Origin: Opitutia bacterium
Lineage (GTDB): Bacteria > Verrucomicrobiota > Verrucomicrobiia > Opitutales > Coraliomargaritaceae
DNA: 18,025 bases
Assembly: GCA_003503355.1 (NCBI GenBank)
Contig: DOCS01000112.1
Span: 1 to 18,025 of the forward strand
Reading direction: 5' to 3'
The position numbers and the translations under genes are program-made. Of this stretch, positions 14,696-18,025 are shown piece after piece. Position 1 is the first letter of the stretch, and each line of letters opens with the position of its first letter. The notes beneath the pieces are model-generated. The model searched no databases, was not told the origin of the DNA, and was given only the letters and a program-made list of their open reading frames with translations.

Positions 14696-17600
14696 CTAGG
14701 CTGATAGCTGCACCAGTTGCGGTACATGCGTGAAGAGTAGCTTCAAATCGATGACGGCCTCATCGAGTCCGATGATTTTCGACAGTGCTGTGCGGTAGGC
14801 TTCAAGTTGCGGGCGATGGTGAGCAGCGGCTTGTTCGAGTGTATTGCCCGGGTGGATACGGTCGGTTTTGAAATCGATGATTTCCGCAGCGGTGATTCTA
14901 CCTGTGCCATCTTTGTGGATGACGACACGGTCGAAGATGCCGTTGATGAACTGGTCGCCTTCGACATAGCTGAATGCCCGTTCGCGCCAGACTAGCGATG
15001 TCGTTTGTGGGGGAGTGAACAGAGCACGTATCGCATTGTTTTCAAAGCACTGCTCCAGTGTCTGTTTAACGGCGGAATCAGAGTCGGGTGTGGTGTTGTC
15101 GAGCCACTCGATCTGTTCAAAGGCATCGTGCACTTTGGTGCCGAAGTCACTGGCTTGTTCGCTCAAATCGAATAGTTTGCCGGCCGCGAGCGAGATCGAT
15201 TTTCCGGACGAAGGGCGCGCCAGCTGTAAGCGTGGGTGTGCGGGAGGGAAGTGGGGGGCAGCTGGCTGCTGGTTGTGGGTTGGCTGGGCAGATGGAGCCT
15301 CAAACGATTCATACCAGTTGGGGTCGCCGGTACGCCACAGCACCGGGTAGTCCGCTTGCGGGAAGAGCGCGGTGGATTCAGCTTCGGTGCCAAGGCGTTG
15401 TTTGAGAAAATCGACGGTGGTGCCTTTGTGTGCGCCCTTTAGGTCGCTGATCATATACAAGCCCCGCTTGGCTCGGGTCATCGCTACGTATAATGTGCAG
15501 AGATTGCCGAATCCGCGTTGGCTGGTGCTTTGATCCAACAACTGATTGAGGGCCGGATCCGCTTGCATCAGCTCCTTTTTGATCGGCTCTAGGATCCAAT
15601 CCGCTTTGCCCGCTGAGTCGAGGCGTGGGCTGATGCGCTGCTCGCTGCGCGCGATCTTGTCCTCATTGACGAGAATGACGACGTCGTATTCGAGGCCTTT
15701 GGATTTATGGATGGTCTCGATGATGACGGCATCGCCGGCGTGGCACTCACCGCCGCTGCTGTTCTTTAGAAAGTGAATGAGTCCGTCGATATCGCGACGT
15801 TCCTCGGCATCGAACAGGCGGGCTTTGTCGATCAATCGATTGAGGCGCTCACGGTGGCGTGTGTCATCAGCGGGAAGGTGGGCGATAATTTGCTCGGCCG
15901 CCCACTGTACGGCGCTTTCGTTGCTGTCCGAGAGCAGTCGATTGCGCAACGCTTCGGCCGCGCTGCTAAGGGCCGGGCCGTCGGTCGAGACATCGATGAG
16001 TTGGAGGTAGCCACGCGCATGCGAATCACCCGGGTGCGCCGCTAGGCTGAGGAGTGCCAGCAGCGCGGCACCGGCAGCGTTATCGACCCCAGGTTTAATC
16101 GCGGAGCCAGTATGAATTGGCAACTGGCTGTTTTCCCGAAGATAGTCGGCGACTTCGTTGGCATCGGCGTTTTTACGCACCAGTACGCCGACGCTCATCC
16201 CGCGTTCAATCGGGTTCAGGTCCTGCAGGATTTTAAGGATGAGCTCGTTGCGAGTCGGGCTATCGTCTTTTTTTGCTTCCAGCCAACAAGTAAAGCCGCT
16301 GCGGTCTTTGGTGGTTGGCGATGCTTGGTGAGTTTGCCAGGCGCGGGCCCAACGTTCGGCGGTATCCTTCGAGAAGGTTTCGGCGATCAAGGCATTGTCG
16401 GAGAAGACTTCGTTGACCGCATCGAGGACGGCGGGGGCCGAACGCCATGACGTGGCGAGTGGCTGCTGGGCAATACGATTGGCGCCACCTTGATTGTAGT
16501 GCGCCTGAAGATCGTGGAACAGGCGGTCGTCGCTGTTGCGCCACAAGTAGAGGCACTGCTTGGTATCGCCCACATAGAAGAAGGAGCGCTCACCCGAGCC
16601 ATCTTGCACGATCTCGTCGATCAGATTGGCGACCACTTCCCACTGTGGACGGCTGGTATCTTGGAATTCGTCGAACAGCCAATGGTCGAATTGGCTATCA
16701 AGGCGAAAGTCCATTAGTTGGCGCGCGATTGGATCTACTGGCCCCATCGGAGAGCCTTCAGCGTCGGGCGCGAGGAGGTGGGTGAGGTCGGCGAAAGCGA
16801 GCCGCCCGGGCCGGCGTACGATCCGGTCGTAGTTTTCGTGGTAGGCTTGCAGGATGCGGTGGACGCCCTGGGTGTTTTCGAGTGCACGTTTGAGGTGGTG
16901 CCAAACAATGGCACGCAGGCAGTCGGCCAATGCGCGGCACGCGGCATCATTTAGGTGCGCCTGATTGTTTTTGCCCCTGCCACACTTGAGCACGGTTTGC
17001 CCTGCGAAGATTTCGTCGGCTTGCTCCAAGGCGCGGTTCAACAGCGTGTTGGTTTTCTCTTCGGTAGGGTACTGGCGTGTTTTCAGCGCGACCGCCTCAA
17101 AATCTTTACGCTGGCTGGCAGAGAGGTCATCGGGCAGGGCAGCCAGCAATGTATTCGCCAGTTGATCCCAGTCCGCCTCTGATTGGTTGGTCCACGGGCA
17201 GCCTTGCGGCCAGATGGTGCCGGCCTGGCCCCAGCGTTCGGATTGCGGTGTGTCGAGGTACAGCGCGTAGAGTTGCTCGATAAAATCGGAGACGATTTTT
17301 TCGACACTGCGCGCTTCTTGTCCGTAGGTGGCTTGTTTGAAGGCATGCCAGAACTCGTTGAGCTCGTGGGTGAGTGCCCCTGGCCGATGGACAATGCTGT
17401 CACGCACTTCGTTACGCATGCGCGACTCGCTGCTTTCGTCGAGCAGGTTGAGGCTGCCGGAAAGACCGAGTTCGAGCGCGAATGCAGAGACCACACGAAA
17501 GAAGAAACTATCGAGTGTTTGCAGGTTGAGTTGATGCATGCTGCGTATCAGCAAGTGCAATAGGTGGTGGTAGCGTGCGCAGTCGGCGGTGATCGACAGC

Positions 17601-17824
17601 TCTTTGGAGAGCGCCGCCGCTTTCTCTGGGGCTTCGGCGGCGTTGCAGAGTTTTTCGATGATCTTATGGAAAAATTCGCCCGCTGCTGTACGGGTAAAGG
17701 TCAGCGCGATAATGCGCTCCGGCTGCTCGAAGGCATGCAGCAAGTAGATGAAGCGATTGGTCAGGGTATATGTTTTGCCTGAGCCCGCGGATGCTGAAAT
17801 GGCGATGTTTTGAAGTGTGTTCAC
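14696..17824 (-). CDS. addA: AddA-like UvrD/Rep helicase with PD-(D/E)XK nuclease
   Basis: 1042-aa double-strand-break processing protein: an SF1 3'-5' helicase plus nuclease, the catalytic partner of AddB in the RecBCD-equivalent complex. Helicase motifs in order: Walker A ASAGSGKT at 11-18; TFTRTAAGE (42-50); DEFQDTS at 385-391 (motif II); VGDTKQCLYLWR at 418-429 (motif III, usual VGDPKQ with Pro replaced by Thr); SWRS at 459-462; ETIHKSKGLEYDVV at 703-716; LYVAMTRAKRGL at 778-789. The C-terminal nuclease has FGTKVHD (His899), GIFDRV (Asp965), EIIDFKTD (Asp984, Lys986) and PQLEAYR (1005-1011), so it looks active. It is shorter than B. subtilis AddA (~1230 aa). Start is a GTG at 17824, 15 bases after the upstream stop; no ATG fits. 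The 86 bases between its stop and the fabV terminator hold nothing recognisable. Confidence 0.9.
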   Translation of the reverse strand: MNTLQNIAISASAGSGKTYTLTNRFIYLLHAFEQPERIIALTFTRTAAGEFFHKIIEKLCNAAEAPEKAAALSKELSITADCARYHHLLHLLIRSMHQLNLQTLDSFFFRVVSAFALELGLSGSLNLLDESSESRMRNEVRDSIVHRPGALTHELNEFWHAFKQATYGQEARSVEKIVSDFIEQLYALYLDTPQSERWGQAGTIWPQGCPWTNQSEADWDQLANTLLAALPDDLSASQRKDFEAVALKTRQYPTEEKTNTLLNRALEQADEIFAGQTVLKCGRGKNNQAHLNDAACRALADCLRAIVWHHLKRALENTQGVHRILQAYHENYDRIVRRPGRLAFADLTHLLAPDAEGSPMGPVDPIARQLMDFRLDSQFDHWLFDEFQDTSRPQWEVVANLIDEIVQDGSGERSFFYVGDTKQCLYLWRNSDDRLFHDLQAHYNQGGANRIAQQPLATSWRSAPAVLDAVNEVFSDNALIAETFSKDTAERWARAWQTHQASPTTKDRSGFTCWLEAKKDDSPTRNELILKILQDLNPIERGMSVGVLVRKNADANEVADYLRENSQLPIHTGSAIKPGVDNAAGAALLALLSLAAHPGDSHARGYLQLIDVSTDGPALSSAAEALRNRLLSDSNESAVQWAAEQIIAHLPADDTRHRERLNRLIDKARLFDAEERRDIDGLIHFLKNSSGGECHAGDAVIIETIHKSKGLEYDVVILVNEDKIARSEQRISPRLDSAGKADWILEPIKKELMQADPALNQLLDQSTSQRGFGNLCTLYVAMTRAKRGLYMISDLKGAHKGTTVDFLKQRLGTEAESTALFPQADYPVLWRTGDPNWYESFEAPSAQPTHNQQPAAPHFPPAHPRLQLARPSSGKSISLAAGKLFDLSEQASDFGTKVHDAFEQIEWLDNTTPDSDSAVKQTLEQCFENNAIRALFTPPQTTSLVWRERAFSYVEGDQFINGIFDRVVIHKDGTGRITAAEIIDFKTDRIHPGNTLEQAAAHHRPQLEAYRTALSKIIGLDEAVIDLKLLFTHVPQLVQLSA

Positions 17825-17839
17825 TGGGAAATGGTTCTG

Positions 17840-18025
17840 CTAATCCAAATTGGATTTGAATGCGTAGTTCTTAAACGCTTCGGGGTTCACGGAGTTTTCA
17901 ATGCCGTCTGGAAAGAGCGCGGCAAAGTCGTCGTAGGTTTCGCGCACGTTCGGATTGGGCGGCCAGAAAATACCGGCTTTCATCTGTTTGATGACTGCTG
18001 CTGCGCAGGCTCTTGCGGAGTCGAG
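17840..18025 (-). CDS. addB: C-terminal end of AddB-like nuclease (partial)
   Basis: The last 61 codons and TAG stop (complement of 17840-17842) of a gene running off the right edge. The tail contains MKAGIFWPPNPNVRETYDDF followed by ALFPDG and ends AFKSNLD. A 'G.FWPP' stretch followed by DDFAALF is what I would expect at the end of an AddB / PD-(D/E)XK exonuclease-subunit protein, and the position 15 bases before addA on the same strand is the normal addB-addA order. The catalytic and iron-sulfur cysteine regions lie outside the window, so the identity rests largely on context. Confidence 0.65.
   Translation of the reverse strand, partial: LDSARACAAAVIKQMKAGIFWPPNPNVRETYDDFAALFPDGIENSVNPEAFKNYAFKSNLD

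Noticed and set aside
14548..14733. 61-codon frame on + between fabV and addA
   Set aside because: It runs through the strong terminator at 14572-14610 and has no family features.
1..18025. CRISPR array, tRNA/rRNA genes, insertion sequences, phage genes
   Set aside because: No regularly spaced repeats, cloverleaf-like segments, transposase or integrase motifs, or terminal inverted repeats were seen on reading both strands.

Overview
The window is bacterial, about 55% GC by eye, with tightly packed genes on both strands. The gene content fits a Verrucomicrobiota (Opitutae / Puniceicoccales-like, probably marine) genome. That placement rests on the combination of an animal-type UDP-glucose dehydrogenase, FabV, an AddAB pair and an arsenosugar-type cluster, and on recalled family distributions rather than any search. 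Almost no gene has a recognisable Shine-Dalgarno sequence.

Left part (1-2774): a leader with a possible terminator, then tgt (tRNA-guanine transglycosylase) on +. It converges with recO (recombination mediator) and a DUF502 membrane protein on -. The Tgt protein appears to have lost two of the four usual zinc-binding cysteines.

Middle part (2948-11763): a YqaB-like HAD phosphatase is followed by what looks like an arsenosugar biosynthesis cluster. This comprises arsS (radical SAM), an exported DUF547 protein, a 755-aa flavin/NAD(P)H/membrane/2x[4Fe-4S] redox fusion, a 675-aa GT-C::GT2 glycosyltransferase fusion and arsM (arsenite methyltransferase), all on +. A TIGR04282/DUF2064-type glycosyltransferase follows on -, converging on arsM. 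Inferred scheme: ArsM methylates arsenite to a dimethyl form, ArsS attaches a SAM-derived deoxyadenosyl group, and the glycosyltransferases would build or attach the sugar aglycone or lipid. The DUF547 protein and the redox fusion have no assigned step; they may supply electrons or act at the envelope. No arsR, arsB/acr3 or arsC is present, so this resembles biosynthesis rather than a classical resistance operon.

Right part (11834-18025): ugd, strikingly like the animal enzyme and ending in a clear intrinsic terminator. Next is fabV (enoyl reductase), again ending in a strong terminator. On - lie addA, a helicase-nuclease of 1042 aa, and the C-terminal 61 codons of its partner addB, cut by the window end. 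No tRNA, rRNA, CRISPR array, insertion sequence or phage gene was seen.
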